64,000 nucleotides of DNA from Halalkalicoccus paucihalophilus. GTDB taxonomy: Archaea > Halobacteriota > Halobacteria > Halobacteriales > Halalkalicoccaceae. Shown here one piece after another: positions 52,328-60,647 of the stretch (position 1 is the stretch's first letter; every line of letters starts with the position of its first letter). The notes under the pieces were generated by a model. It was not told where the DNA came from. It ran no database searches and saw nothing but the letters and a program-made list of their open reading frames with translations. The translations under genes were made by a program, and so were the position numbers. The stretch is from positions 210,001 to 274,000 of the forward strand of contig NZ_LTAZ01000005.1 in the NCBI RefSeq assembly GCF_001593955.1. Reading direction: 5' to 3'.

Positions 52328-52996
52328 TCACTCGGGGGACTCCGACTCCATCGCCACGGTCGAGCGGGCGATGGCGGAGTGACCGAGCAGAATCGCACCG
52401 AAGACGAGCAAAACGAGCAGGAACAACGCCACGTCCGGAACGGCGGAGAAGGGAAACACCGCGAGTTGATTCAGACCGAGGACGCTCACGCCGCCTGCAC
52501 CCCCCAGCATGTAGAGTCGATGCCACAGCAACGTTCCGCCGTGGGAACGATTGAGATACCCCTCTATGTAACGGTAGTCCGGACCGAGCTCGACGGTCCC
52601 CCTCGGTTGGTTGTACTCGACGATGCCCGCCCGGTCGAGCTTCGGAAGGTGTGTCTGATACAGCGAGACGTACGCGCGCTTTCGGTCCCGGTGTGTGATA
52701 TAGGCGTCCTCGTCCTCGCTCTCCCAGTTCGCGAGCTCTTCGGCGAGTTCGCTCAGTTCGACGACGCTCTCCTGGTCGCTCAGATACCCGAGTACGTACC
52801 GGCGACGGCGGTTCCGGAGGATGTCGAAGACGTCGTCCTTCGTGGGTTGCTCGCCGGACCGGGACGACCGGAGACGTGCCTGTAGCGACTCGTAGCCCGG
52901 AAGCTGTGTGATCCCTTCGAGTATCGTTTCGTCCGGCTCTGTCGGTTCGTTCGCGTTCGGTTCCTCGGTCGTGTCGGTGTAGGTCTCGTAGCTCAT
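52328..52996 (-). CDS. DUF7344-like winged-helix protein with membrane anchor, second copy
   Basis: A 222-aa protein. An acidic disordered N-terminus (about 45 residues) precedes the winged helix: DVFDILRNRRRRYVLGYL (near 55-72), SELAEELANWE, and RKRAYVSLYQTHLPKLDRAGIVEYN (near 108-132). Two membrane helices follow (about 160-178 and 184-207). It shares RRR and the YVSLYQTHLP/YHVSLYQTHLP core with the product at 43208, so the window has two such tethered regulators. It may act on the adjacent glycan genes; that is inference. Confidence 0.78.
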   Translation of the reverse strand: MSYETYTDTTEEPNANEPTEPDETILEGITQLPGYESLQARLRSSRSGEQPTKDDVFDILRNRRRRYVLGYLSDQESVVELSELAEELANWESEDEDAYITHRDRKRAYVSLYQTHLPKLDRAGIVEYNQPRGTVELGPDYRYIEGYLNRSHGGTLLWHRLYMLGGAGGVSVLGLNQLAVFPFSAVPDVALFLLVLLVFGAILLGHSAIARSTVAMESESPE

Positions 52997-53459
52997 TTGA
53001 AGTGGTGTCTCATTGTCACCTTCCCTCGCTGAACTACCTACTCGCTAGGGGACAATAAACAGCGACTGTCATATTCAGTCGTTGTGAATCGTATGGGCGT
53101 TTCTCATGGATCGAAAACGCTAATATACAGTCGAGCAAGTGAGAAATCATCACGTCCTCGATCGGCGCCTACCGATCTACACGGTCTATCCCGGCCGAAT
53201 ACCCGCGTTAGAGTGGAGTTCCGATCCTGCCGAACCGACCGGCCGTTCCTGAGCCGATCCCGGAACCCGCCAATAACACCCCCCATACCGACAGCCGTAC
53301 CCGCTTGATCGTTGACCGGTCGCTGATCCCGCTATGGGATCGACAGACGTGGCTTCCGGTAACATACACCTACTACCGCTAACGCGGGCATAACAAGCAT
53401 CACCTAGCCACACCGTCCGTCATGGTCGGTCGTGTCGTCCGACACGCCGATCGAATACC
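52997..53459. other. Intergenic region between the DUF7344-like gene and the GT4 gene
   Basis: A 463-bp gap with no supported long gene. A TTTATTG box on the minus strand (53048-53054) may serve the DUF7344-like gene. ATAACAA at 53390-53396 lies upstream of a 13-codon ORF (53422-53463) that overlaps the GT4 start. Confidence 0.45.
53390..53396 (+). promoter_or_regulatory. ATAACAA promoter box
   Basis: ATAACAA is centred 29 bp before the ATG of a 13-codon ORF at 53422 and 67 bp before the GT4 gene. Confidence 0.4.
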
Positions 53460-53463
53460 ATGA
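53422..53463 (+). CDS. Possible 13-aa upstream ORF coupled to the GT4 gene
   Basis: MVGRVVRHADRIP, starting 29 bp after the ATAACAA box and ending in an ATGA overlap with the glycosyltransferase start. If transcription is leaderless from 53422, the main gene would be reached by re-initiation. Evidence is positional only. Confidence 0.25.
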   Translation: MVGRVVRHADRIP

Positions 53464-54524
53464 CCGATGATCTCTCGGTGCTCGTCCTCGCGAACCACTC
53501 GGATGCGGGTCGGTTCGAGCGCCACTACGGGCCGTTAGCCGATGTAACGGGCGAGACGAAACTGCTCTGTCTGAACGACGGGGCGAACGTCGAGAACGCC
53601 GAGACGGTCGTCGTCCCGACGTTCGGCCATCACGTTCTCGGCCTTCTCGCGCTCTCGATCCGGGCGCTGTACGAGGGCCATCGCGGCGAGTACGACGCCG
53701 TCGTCTCCGTTTCGCTGTTTCCCTACGGCTGTCTCGCGCTGGCGCTGAAGGCGCTGTATGGCTATCCCGCCCACCTCGGGATCATCGGTATCGACCTCGA
53801 TCACCACGCCGAGGCGTGGTACGGGGCGTTCCCGCGTCGGCTCCTTCACCGCTTCGATACGCTTTCCGTACCGGGTCCGACCCACGTCGAGAAGCTCCTT
53901 GAACTCGGGCACACGCGAAACCGCGTCTGCATACTGACGAACGCCGTCGATATCGAAACGTACGCACCGGCCGACGGCGAACCGACCTACGACTACGTTT
54001 GGGTCGGGCGTTTCAGCCCCGAGAAAGATCCCTTGCTGTTCGTGCGGGCACTCGCGGTGCTGGCACGGGACGGCGAGGAGTTCCGCGCGGCGATGCTCGG
54101 TTCGGGCCGCCTCGAAGGCGAACTCCGCGAGCGCATCGAGGCGGATGGCCTCGCCGAGGCGATCGATCTACCCGGCTGGGTCGAGTCGCCGATCGAGTAC
54201 TACCACCGCTCGCGGGTGTTCGTCTCGACCTCGCGGCGGGACGCGCTCCCACTGACCCTGATCGAGGCGATGTCCTCGGGGCTGGCCTGCATCGCCCCGC
54301 CGGTCGGGTCGATTCCCGACGTCGTCGAGGACGGTCACAACGCGGTACTGCTTGCCGAGCGCGATCCCGAGACGATCGCCGCGACGCTGCGAGAACTCCG
54401 GGCGAATCCGAACCGAACCGACCGGCTCGGAAAACGGGCAACGGCGGTCCGCTCGGAGTTCTCCTACGCCAACGCCCGCGAGGACTGGCGGCGTATTCTC
54501 GACGTACTCGTCGAAAGGTGTTGA
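53460..54524 (+). CDS. Family 4 glycosyltransferase
   Basis: A 354-aa GT-B enzyme. The N-terminal acceptor domain includes LGIIGIDLDHHAEAWYG. The donor domain starts VWVGRFSPEKDPLLFVRALA near residue 180, and the E-x7-E-like region RRDALPLTLIEAMSSGLACI (near 265) is complete, followed by PPVGSIPDVVEDGHNAVLL. It has no membrane helices and acts at the cytoplasmic face, transferring a nucleotide-activated sugar in the surface-glycan pathway. It is isolated from the next glycan genes by an AT-rich 468-bp gap. Confidence 0.85.
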   Translation: MTDDLSVLVLANHSDAGRFERHYGPLADVTGETKLLCLNDGANVENAETVVVPTFGHHVLGLLALSIRALYEGHRGEYDAVVSVSLFPYGCLALALKALYGYPAHLGIIGIDLDHHAEAWYGAFPRRLLHRFDTLSVPGPTHVEKLLELGHTRNRVCILTNAVDIETYAPADGEPTYDYVWVGRFSPEKDPLLFVRALAVLARDGEEFRAAMLGSGRLEGELRERIEADGLAEAIDLPGWVESPIEYYHRSRVFVSTSRRDALPLTLIEAMSSGLACIAPPVGSIPDVVEDGHNAVLLAERDPETIAATLRELRANPNRTDRLGKRATAVRSEFSYANAREDWRRILDVLVERC

Positions 54525-54992
54525 ATAACCAACTGTTAATCGTCAGTTCTAGTCATATGTGATGTCGATAAACTAGCACTATATTTTTATTAAACTAGCG
54601 TTCTAAACGCGGAAACGGACGTTACGGCCGGTTCTCGACAGGATACCGTCTCCAAACTGAGAACAGTAGTATGTCTGTAAAAAATACTGTCTACTAGAGA
54701 ACATTAACCGATATGGATACATTATCATTCCGTTCAAAAATAATGTCTGACGCCGGATGTGGGGTGCGTCTCTCGGTTCCCGTCCGTAGGGATAGGATAA
54801 CAAGGCACGAGGACGCCGACCGAAACCGTATCGTCACGGGGTCTCAGGCCTCGGCGACGTCCCCTACACTATGTCCGATGTTCGCCTCACGACCGTTCCC
54901 GCCCGTCGATCCGCCGCCGTGGTCGCCCTCCCCATCCACGCCGAACCGTCCCGTTCCGATCGCGATCCCAGCGGGCCCGAGGGGGCAGACGA
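54525..54992. other. AT-rich intergenic island downstream of the GT4 gene
   Basis: The segment 54530-54750 is far more AT-rich than its surroundings. It holds the direct repeat AAACTAGC (54570-54577 and 54592-54599) and several poly-A or poly-T runs. An ATAACAA box lies at 54797-54803. A 41-codon ORF (54871-54996) ends in an ATGA overlap with the next gene; it is not otherwise supported. Confidence 0.45.
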
Positions 54993-56192
54993 ATGAGCCA
55001 GCAGCGGGTCGATCCCCGGACCGTCACCGACCGGTGTGAGACCGCACTCGCGTGGGCGCGGGAGAACGAGTATGCGGGGTGGGACCCCTACGACGGCCTC
55101 AGCTCGCCGATCCTGCCCGACAGCAACTGGCTGTTCCGGCTCTGTAGCCTGCACGCCGTCAGAATCGCACCGCTCAACCTCCGGCCGCTGGTCGGGATTC
55201 CGAAGGAACGAAACCCGAAGGGGATCGCCCTGTTCGTGCTCTCGTTTCTCGACCTCTACGAGGTGACCGGCGACGAGAGTCACCTCTCGGAGGCGACACG
55301 GCTCCTCGACTGGTTACTCCACAACACCTTCCCCGACTACGCCCAGCCGAGTTGGGGCTACAACTTTGACTGGCAGAACGGCCGGGAGTTCTTCTTGCCG
55401 GCGTATCACCCCTCGGTCGTCGTGAGCGTCTTCTGCGGGCGGGCCTTCCTCAGGTACTACGAGGTCACCGGCAACGAACGGGCGCTCGAGATCGCCGACG
55501 ACGTCACCCGGTTCGTTCGGTGTGAGATCGGTCAGGAACGGGCCGACGGCCATCGGGTGTACGCCTACACGCCCTACGACTCGTTCGTGGTGGTGAACGT
55601 CAACGCGCTCGCGGCGAGTTTCTTCGCGGAGGTGGCGGCCCACACCGACGACGACGGACTCGGCCGCCGGGCGGACGAACTCATGGAGTTCGTCTGCGCC
55701 CAGCAGATCGAGAGCGGAGCGTGGTACTACTCGAGTCCCCCGGAGCGATCGCACATCTCCCACGACAACTTTCACACCGGCTTCGTGATCGAATCGCTCG
55801 ACCGGTACATGGCGGCCCGCTCGCCGACCGAGGATGTCGAACGGGCCTATACCCGTGGACTGGAGTTCTATCGCGACGCCCTCTTCGAGTCGGACGGCGC
55901 ACCCCGGTACGAACACGATACGCCCTACCCGCGCGACGTCCACGCCGCCGCCCAGGCGATCGTCACGTTCGCCCGCCCGCGCGCCGAGAGTCACGACCTC
56001 GCAGCGCGCGTCCTCGAGTGGACGCTCTCGAACCTCTATGACTCGCAGGGGTACTTCTATCGACACCGCGGTCGGCTGGTGACCGACCGGACGCCCTACA
56101 TCCGCTGGAGTCAGGGCTGGATGTGTTTCGCGCTGGCGTCGTACCGCCGTCTGACGACGAAACCGTGGCAGTCGACCGCCGAGCAGCGGTAG
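54993..56192 (+). CDS. (Alpha/alpha)6-barrel protein of unknown specificity
   Basis: A 399-aa soluble protein with repeated helix pairs such as ATRLLDWLLHNTF, AFLRYYEVTGNERALEIADDV and HDNFHTGFVIESLDRYMA, the pattern of six-hairpin glycosidases and related epimerases or lyases. Aromatic-acidic segments (QPSWGYNFDWQNGREF, SGAWYYSSPPERSH, RWSQGWMCFALASY) would line the barrel. It may modify or cleave uronate-type glycans. Databases sometimes label this haloarchaeal family as an ABC-transporter permease, which the soluble helical sequence does not support. It lies in the glycan gene run. Confidence 0.6.
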   Translation: MSQQRVDPRTVTDRCETALAWARENEYAGWDPYDGLSSPILPDSNWLFRLCSLHAVRIAPLNLRPLVGIPKERNPKGIALFVLSFLDLYEVTGDESHLSEATRLLDWLLHNTFPDYAQPSWGYNFDWQNGREFFLPAYHPSVVVSVFCGRAFLRYYEVTGNERALEIADDVTRFVRCEIGQERADGHRVYAYTPYDSFVVVNVNALAASFFAEVAAHTDDDGLGRRADELMEFVCAQQIESGAWYYSSPPERSHISHDNFHTGFVIESLDRYMAARSPTEDVERAYTRGLEFYRDALFESDGAPRYEHDTPYPRDVHAAAQAIVTFARPRAESHDLAARVLEWTLSNLYDSQGYFYRHRGRLVTDRTPYIRWSQGWMCFALASYRRLTTKPWQSTAEQR

Positions 56193-56199
56193 GGCGCGG

Positions 56200-56206
56200 A
56201 TAACAA
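56200..56206 (+). promoter_or_regulatory. ATAACAA promoter box
   Basis: ATAACAA is centred 31 bp before the GTG start at 56234, fitting a leaderless mRNA. Confidence 0.42.
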
Positions 56207-56233
56207 TGCGCGATTCCGGCGATTGTAGCGACC

Positions 56234-57328
56234 GTGAATATATCGTCTACTAAGACAACGGGGGAATCGGCACCCGCCACCGCAGGCGGGAGACGGGTCG
56301 CGTGGGTCGACCTCGTCAGCCCCTCGCATCCCTTCTTCTTCGAAGGGCTGCTCTCGGGGCTCTCGGGGCTCTCGGTCGAGCCGACGGTCCGAAAGAAGAC
56401 CGAAACCGTCGCGCTGGGCCGGGCGGCGGGGTTCGACGGCCGGGTGATCGGCCGGGATTTCGGGACGCCAACGCTACGGAAGGCCGGGATCGGGATCCGT
56501 ACGGCGGAACTCGCGCTCCGGATGCCCCCGTGTGATGTCTCGCTGTCGGCCCGCAACGCGATGTGCGTCCTGGCCTCCCACTGCCGGGGGGTGCCCTCGA
56601 TCCACTTCACGGACAACGACATCACGGCCTACGCCGACGGGCTGGTCGCCGAACGCCTCTACAATCGGATCGAGGCGAGCGCGACCCACAGCGTCGTGCC
56701 CGAGGCGTTCCGGACCGAGGAACTGATCCGGTGGGGGATCGATCCCGATCGGGTCCACACCTACGACGGCTACAAAGAGGACGTCTCGGTCGCCTGCTTC
56801 GAGCCCGATCCGGCGTTCCCCGAGCGCCTGCCCATTGAGGACTACCTTGTCGTCAGACCCGAGGCACTGAGCGCGGCCTACGTCGACGAGAGCGAGGGGA
56901 CGCTCGTGTTGGACCTGCTTGACGGGGCGCTCGCGCGGGGCTACGACGTCGTCTACCTCCCCCGGGACCGGGGTGACGCGCGCCTCGCTCGGGGCTATCC
57001 CGACGACCGGGTGTTCGTCCCCGACGGGACGGTTGACGGGCGCGATCTGGCGTGGCACGCCCGGTGTGTGCTGACCGGATCGGGCACGATGGCACGGGAG
57101 GCGGCATGTATGGACAAACCCGCTGTCTCCTTCTTCCCGGGGCCGCTGCTCTCGGTCGACCGCCGACTCCGCGAGGAGGGGCGCCTCGTCCACTCGCGTG
57201 ACCCACGGGAGATCCTCGGGTATATCGACTCGCTCGACGGTCGCGACACGAGACCGGATCGGGACCGTTCGAGGGCGGTGCGGGCCGAGATCGCGGCCCT
57301 CACCGCGGAGCTGATCAACGACCTATGA
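56234..57328 (+). CDS. DUF354-like GT-B-fold protein
   Basis: A 364-aa protein from a GTG at 56234. The sequence matches DUF354-type proteins found in archaeal and bacterial glycan clusters: VDLVSPSHPFFFEGLLSGL at the start, the CDVSLSARNAMCVLASHCRGVPSIHFTDND core (split here by residue ~105), and the C-terminal VLTGSGTMAREAACMDKPAVSFF. The last segment resembles the UDP-binding part of UDP-GlcNAc 2-epimerase and GT-B enzymes. It probably acts in nucleotide-sugar or glycosyl transfer. The downstream methyltransferase overlaps by 4 bp. Confidence 0.75.
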   Translation: MNISSTKTTGESAPATAGGRRVAWVDLVSPSHPFFFEGLLSGLSGLSVEPTVRKKTETVALGRAAGFDGRVIGRDFGTPTLRKAGIGIRTAELALRMPPCDVSLSARNAMCVLASHCRGVPSIHFTDNDITAYADGLVAERLYNRIEASATHSVVPEAFRTEELIRWGIDPDRVHTYDGYKEDVSVACFEPDPAFPERLPIEDYLVVRPEALSAAYVDESEGTLVLDLLDGALARGYDVVYLPRDRGDARLARGYPDDRVFVPDGTVDGRDLAWHARCVLTGSGTMAREAACMDKPAVSFFPGPLLSVDRRLREEGRLVHSRDPREILGYIDSLDGRDTRPDRDRSRAVRAEIAALTAELINDL

Positions 57329-58341
57329 TCCTGCTTGACCGGATCCGACGGGCGATCAACGACCCGTCGTTGGTGTCGGCGTTCGTGAAATGGAAAATCA
57401 GTGAGATGACACTACTCGCACGCCAAGGACGCGTGGGCGCGCTCGCGAGCTATGCCGTCGCTGGGGTGACCGGCCGGCGTCCGTACGACTACTACCTGCG
57501 CCATCTGGTGCGCACAACCGAGGGACAGCCGGTGTGCTCCATTGAGGGCCTCGAGATGTCGCTCGATCTGACCGACGACGGGATCTCACGCGAGTTGTTC
57601 CTCTATCGCACCCGCGAGCAGACCACCGTCGAGTGTTTCCAGCGCGAACTCCGGGCGCTCCGGGCGGAGGTCGAGGGGCCGATCCACGTCCTCGAGATCG
57701 GGGCCAACATCGGCTACTTCGCGCTGATCGAGGCCCGCGCGCTCGGGGATCGCGCGGAGATCCACGCCTTCGAGCCCGACGCGCGGAACCTGCCGTTGCT
57801 CTGCGAGAACATCGCGCGAAACGGCTACGCGGAGCGGATTCACGTCAATCCGGCCGCGATCGGTCCGGTGAGCGGGCGCGCGCTCCTCCAGCGCTCCTCG
57901 CACTCGAACCGCAACCGGCTGGCCTCCGACGGCGGCGTGGCCTACGCCGAGGCGCTCTCGCTGACCGGCGAGACGCGACCCGTCGACGTCTGGTCGGTCG
58001 ACGACTACCTCGCGGACAACGGGATCCCCTCCGAGTCGGTCAACGTCGTCCGGATGGACGTTGAGGGCTACGAGACCGAGATCGTTCGGGGGATGGAGTC
58101 GGTCCTGGCCGCCAGCGGGCCGCTCGTCCTGTTCGTCGAGATCCACCCCCACCTCCTGAGCGACGCGGAGTACCACCGGTTCGTCGCGACCCTCGACGCC
58201 GCCGGCTTCGAGGTGGTCGACGTAATCTCCGAGCGGATCACCGCCCGACCGTTCGACGGCAGCCTCGATGTCGAGCGGTTGCTCGACCTCCGCGACGTGA
58301 AACAGAGCGGGTACAAGCTCGTCGCCAAGCGATCGGCGTAA
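57325..58341 (+). CDS. FkbM-family methyltransferase
   Basis: A 338-aa SAM-dependent methyltransferase. The SAM-binding motif LEIGANIGYFALIEAR is near residues 124-139, and the acidic ribose contact is in IHAFEPDARNLPLLCENI. The FkbM domain continues through VNVVRMDVEGYETEIVRGMESVL (near 240), with the typical VEIHPHLL. An N-terminal helical extension of about 110 residues may bind the substrate. O-methylation of sugars in surface glycans is the usual role. It overlaps the DUF354-like gene by 4 bp. Confidence 0.85.
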   Translation: MILLDRIRRAINDPSLVSAFVKWKISEMTLLARQGRVGALASYAVAGVTGRRPYDYYLRHLVRTTEGQPVCSIEGLEMSLDLTDDGISRELFLYRTREQTTVECFQRELRALRAEVEGPIHVLEIGANIGYFALIEARALGDRAEIHAFEPDARNLPLLCENIARNGYAERIHVNPAAIGPVSGRALLQRSSHSNRNRLASDGGVAYAEALSLTGETRPVDVWSVDDYLADNGIPSESVNVVRMDVEGYETEIVRGMESVLAASGPLVLFVEIHPHLLSDAEYHRFVATLDAAGFEVVDVISERITARPFDGSLDVERLLDLRDVKQSGYKLVAKRSA

Positions 58342-58705
58342 CGACCGCTCGGTCGTGTCGTGATCGGCGGTCCGTTCGAACTGATAAAAAGCGGTCGAGC
58401 CCGAGGACCGTCACATCGGACGACGGTCGCCGTCGTGTGTCGCCCGACTGAACCGGCGATCCGCGGGAGTCGTTCGGTGAGCCATGTGGGTTCGAGAGCG
58501 ATTCGATTTCGATGTCGGACAGACGTCCTCGCGCACGCGGGCATCGGGCGGCGCGAGGAGCGATTCGGGTACCGACTCGTGACCGTCAACCGTGGGTCCG
58601 ATCCGTCCCACGGTACCTGTTGGGAGGTGCGTTGAGGAGGTTGTTATTGGCGTCGTACCTTGTTCGTCACTGCATACCACGAACGGTCGGCACCGTAACC
58701 GGAGG
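58342..58705. other. Intergenic region between FkbM and ATP-grasp genes
   Basis: About 360 bp between convergent genes with no supported gene. A GATAAAAA stretch (58382-58389) is the only AT-rich spot. The hairpin at the ATP-grasp stop forms the right-hand end. Confidence 0.5.
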
Positions 58706-58711
58706 TTACGG
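58693..58711 (-). terminator. Hairpin over the stop codon of the ATP-grasp gene
   Basis: CCGTAACC (58693-58700) pairs perfectly with GGTTACGG (58704-58711) across a 3-nt loop. The ATP-grasp TAA stop (58706-58708) lies inside the stem. On the minus strand no long T-run follows, so it may act as a 3'-end stabiliser or processing site instead of an intrinsic terminator. Confidence 0.45.
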
Positions 58712-59872
58712 GCGCTCCGCCTGTCTAATCGCCTCCCGAGTCGTGTTCCACAGATCTGCGAGGAACGGTCGCGGGTCGTCGAGCGAGCAGTAATCGAACT
58801 CGGGATGTGTGAGGACCGATCGCACCACGGCCGCGAGTTCCGAGCCGAGCGCCGGCCGTTCGCCGGGCGAACCGTCGTCCCGAAGGAGGCTCAGGAGGTA
58901 GACCAACTCGCCGCGGAGGACGTGGCTCGAAACGCCGACCTCGTAGGTCGGTGGGCGCTCGACGGGATCGCCCGCCGCGAGTCGGTAGTAGTGGTACGGG
59001 AAGTCGACGCCGGCGTGGATCGCGAGCGCGAGCGAGCCCCAAAATCGGGGGTTTACCTCCATGAGCGTGAGCGCTCCGGTACGGGGATCGCGCTTGAACT
59101 CGACCATCGCCGGGCCGTGCCACTCGAGCGCCTCGAGCACCGCCAGCCCCGCAGACCGGCTCTCGGGATCGTCGACGGCGACCCGGTAGACGCTCGCGCC
59201 GCCGGTGTAGTGGTAGCTTCGGACCCGCCGGTGTTGGAACGTTGCGAGCGGGGTTCCACGATCGAACAGGGCGAAAAAGCCGACCTCCTCCGTTCCGGGG
59301 ACGTACTCCTGGACGAGCGGGGTGTGGTGCATCCCCTCGCGGAACGCGTCGCGGTCCGGTTCTGTCCCGCCGGGGAGGAGTCGGACCTCGGGACTGTCGG
59401 CCCGTCCGTCCACCTCGAGGACGGTGTAGCGGGGCTTGACCACCGTCGGGCCGTCCCATCTGTCGTACTCCGCAAGGGTCGTCGTCCGAGGGACGGTGAG
59501 GCCGGCGGCCCGAGCGACCTCGAACAGCCGGAGGCGGTCCTGTGCCGTTTCGACCGTCTCGGAATCGGGCCACAGGGTGGCGATGTGCGGGGAGAACTCC
59601 TCCCGGCGCGTCGCGAGGACGTAGACGTCCGCCTCCGTCAGCGGAACAATCGTCAAGACGTCCGGACGTCTCGAAAGTGATAGCAAGGCATCGCCGTAGC
59701 CCGCGAGATCCACCGCGGGCGCGGGGACGCCCACCCGCTGGTCACAGTATTTCGACGCACCCGCGGGACTCCAGCCGTGGTCGGCGACGATCGTTCCGAT
59801 GCCGTGTCGGCCGAGCGACCGAACCGCGGCGGTGCTGCTCGGCGTGTCGATCCCCGGGACGATCACGCTCAC
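58706..59872 (-). CDS. ATP-grasp ligase-like protein
   Basis: A 388-aa ATP-grasp enzyme that probably joins a carboxylate to an amine with ATP. It starts VIVPGIDTPSSTAAVRSLG. The nucleotide-binding lysine strand is TVVKPRYTVLEVDG (near residue 143), and the Mg/ATP-binding Glu/Asn set is in MVEFKRDPRTGALTLMEVNPRFWGSLALAI (near 258, split). It resembles carbamoyl-phosphate-synthase-type ATP-grasp proteins that sit in polysaccharide loci. Its start overlaps the stop of the phosphatase gene by 4 bp, so the two are translated together. Confidence 0.8.
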   Translation of the reverse strand: MSVIVPGIDTPSSTAAVRSLGRHGIGTIVADHGWSPAGASKYCDQRVGVPAPAVDLAGYGDALLSLSRRPDVLTIVPLTEADVYVLATRREEFSPHIATLWPDSETVETAQDRLRLFEVARAAGLTVPRTTTLAEYDRWDGPTVVKPRYTVLEVDGRADSPEVRLLPGGTEPDRDAFREGMHHTPLVQEYVPGTEEVGFFALFDRGTPLATFQHRRVRSYHYTGGASVYRVAVDDPESRSAGLAVLEALEWHGPAMVEFKRDPRTGALTLMEVNPRFWGSLALAIHAGVDFPYHYYRLAAGDPVERPPTYEVGVSSHVLRGELVYLLSLLRDDGSPGERPALGSELAAVVRSVLTHPEFDYCSLDDPRPFLADLWNTTREAIRQAERP

Positions 59873-60453
59873 GAGTCGATCACCCGGGCTAGCTTCTCGA
59901 CCGCGTCGGTGACCTCGTCGAACACCCGCCGAAACGTCTCGGCGTCCTTCCGATGGGGGTCCTCGATCTCGTAGGCGTTCGGCTCGCCGTCGGCGCGTTC
60001 GAGGAGGGGTTTGAGGTAGTAGACTTTCCCGAGCGAGTCGCCAAAACGCGAGGCGAACGCGTGGTAGTTCCGGGCGTCCATGACGAAGACGAGGTCGTTT
60101 CGATCGACCTGCTCGCGTCCCACGGGCGTCGAACGGTGCGTCGAGAGGTCGATCCCGTACTCCGCTGCGGTCTCGACGGAGAGAGCGGGACTTTCACGCC
60201 CCGTCCTATCGAGCAACCCCGCCGACTCGGCTCGAACCCCGGTGCCGTCGATCCGTGCGCCGAGGGCGCGTTCCGCGAGCGGGCTCCGACAGACGTTGCC
60301 GGTGCAGACGAACAGCACGCGGCTGTTCGGGCCGATCGCCCGCCGGATCCGCGCGGGGTCGATCGGGCGGGTCTCGCGACCGGACCGGACCGCCAGCCGA
60401 TGGCGTTCGATCCCCAGCCGAGTTCGGCCGTCCCGGAGGTACGAACTGAGCAT
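59869..60453 (-). CDS. Low-molecular-weight protein-tyrosine phosphatase-like protein
   Basis: A 194-aa protein. After an N-terminal basic extension (about 40 residues) comes the P-loop VLFVCTGNVCRSPLAERAL (near residues 46-64), which contains the C-x5-R-S active site. The general acid is expected in DPHRKDAETF (near 165). LMW-PTPs such as Wzb control polysaccharide export in bacteria; an archaeal arsenate-reductase role is the alternative. The ATG at 60453 is preferred over a basic extension to 60642. It is coupled to the ATP-grasp gene downstream, and a promoter box lies 35 bp upstream. Confidence 0.82.
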   Translation of the reverse strand: MLSSYLRDGRTRLGIERHRLAVRSGRETRPIDPARIRRAIGPNSRVLFVCTGNVCRSPLAERALGARIDGTGVRAESAGLLDRTGRESPALSVETAAEYGIDLSTHRSTPVGREQVDRNDLVFVMDARNYHAFASRFGDSLGKVYYLKPLLERADGEPNAYEIEDPHRKDAETFRRVFDEVTDAVEKLARVIDS

Positions 60454-60484
60454 ACGATGAGTCCGATACGGTGCCTGCGATCCA

Positions 60485-60491
60485 TAGTTAT
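60485..60491 (-). promoter_or_regulatory. ATAACTA promoter box (minus strand)
   Basis: TAGTTAT on the + strand reads ATAACTA on the minus strand, centred 35 bp before the phosphatase ATG at 60453. Confidence 0.4.
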
Positions 60492-60647
60492 CCCCTCGTT
60501 GCGCTCCGGTCGACCGCACCATCTGGCGTTCTGAATACCCGATATGGCCCGCGATCACGCCGTAAGCCCGCGATAACGATACCTGTCGCCGAGAGAGGCA
60601 TGAGTGCCCGCTGACGCGGCGCTCTCCAGCGGACGACGGCACGACCC

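Noticed and set aside
53084-53308. 74-codon + ORF in the DUF7344-GT4 gap
   Set aside because: It shows no motif, a composition like random frames and no promoter at a suitable distance.
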